A DNA stretch of 28,156 bases from positions 144,059 through 172,214 of the forward strand of contig NPFB01000028.1 in the NCBI GenBank assembly GCA_014084085.1, given 5' to 3'. The position numbers and the translations under genes are program-made. The stretch is from Hondaea fermentalgiana (Eukaryota; Sar; Bigyra; Thraustochytrida; Thraustochytriidae). Below are positions 28,148 through 28,156 of this stretch, piece by piece. The notes below the pieces were generated by a model. It saw nothing but the letters and a program-made list of their open reading frames with translations. It was not told the DNA's origin and did not search any database. The first letter of the stretch is position 1. Each line of letters opens with the position of its first letter.

Positions 28148-28156
28148 GGCTAGGCG

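Larger units (their letters stand above)
27634..28156 (-). promoter_or_regulatory. Upstream region of eL13
   Basis: The 523 bases before the eL13 start codon are GC-rich and strongly pyrimidine-biased on the plus strand at about 27640-27830. They presumably hold the 5' UTR and promoter. Beyond about 28010 lies a set of GCGCAAGTG-like motifs and two inverted repeats. The plus-strand frame across the area reads Pro/Ala-rich peptide and is not convincing as a gene. Confidence 0.5.

Overview
The window is nuclear eukaryotic DNA from a GC-rich, intron-poor protist. I read it as most likely a labyrinthulomycete of the thraustochytrid type. The signs are long, mostly uninterrupted GC-rich reading frames, starts in A/C-rich contexts ending in ATGG, large gene deserts full of tetra- and pentanucleotide microsatellites, a secreted von Willebrand A/PAN protein with a long Pro-Thr-Pro-Glu stalk, and a ribosomal protein gene of ordinary eukaryotic type with a GT-AG intron. 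The organism call is inference; nothing here is a species marker.

Five protein genes can be supported. From left to right: (1) an unrecognised 990-aa protein at 229-3201 (+), with helical blocks, low-complexity linkers and two CATC motifs. (2) A secreted 921-aa protein at 10423-13188 (+) with the order signal peptide, VWA, PAN, PAN, 23 PTPE units, VWA, Cys-rich tail. (3) An unrecognised, probably nuclear 1007-aa protein at 13709-16732 (-), convergent with gene 2. (4) A 537-aa protein at 24420-26033 (+) that I identify as the kinetochore protein CENP-L, from matches at its N-terminus, centre and C-terminus. (5) Ribosomal protein eL13 at 26462-27633 (-), split by a 542-nt intron after a 48-nt first coding exon and convergent with CENP-L.

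The rest is non-coding as far as I can see: about 7.2 kb between genes 1 and 2, about 7.7 kb between the divergent genes 3 and 4, and short convergent spacers. The deserts hold many different short tandem arrays. A 100-N gap lies at 17997-18096, at the edge of a CTTT array. From about 22.6 to 24.2 kb the sequence is AT-richer and nearly free of arrays, then changes abruptly to a GC-rich leader in front of CENP-L. No tRNA, rRNA, CRISPR array or intact transposon was recognised.

The genes do not form a functional cluster; this is ordinary eukaryotic gene order. The most interesting points are the divergent CENP-L with a charged insertion, the two-VWA/two-PAN extracellular protein, the two orphan proteins, the CG-repeat hairpin in the eL13 intron, and a cluster of four GCGCAAGTG-like motifs arranged as a dyad upstream of eL13.
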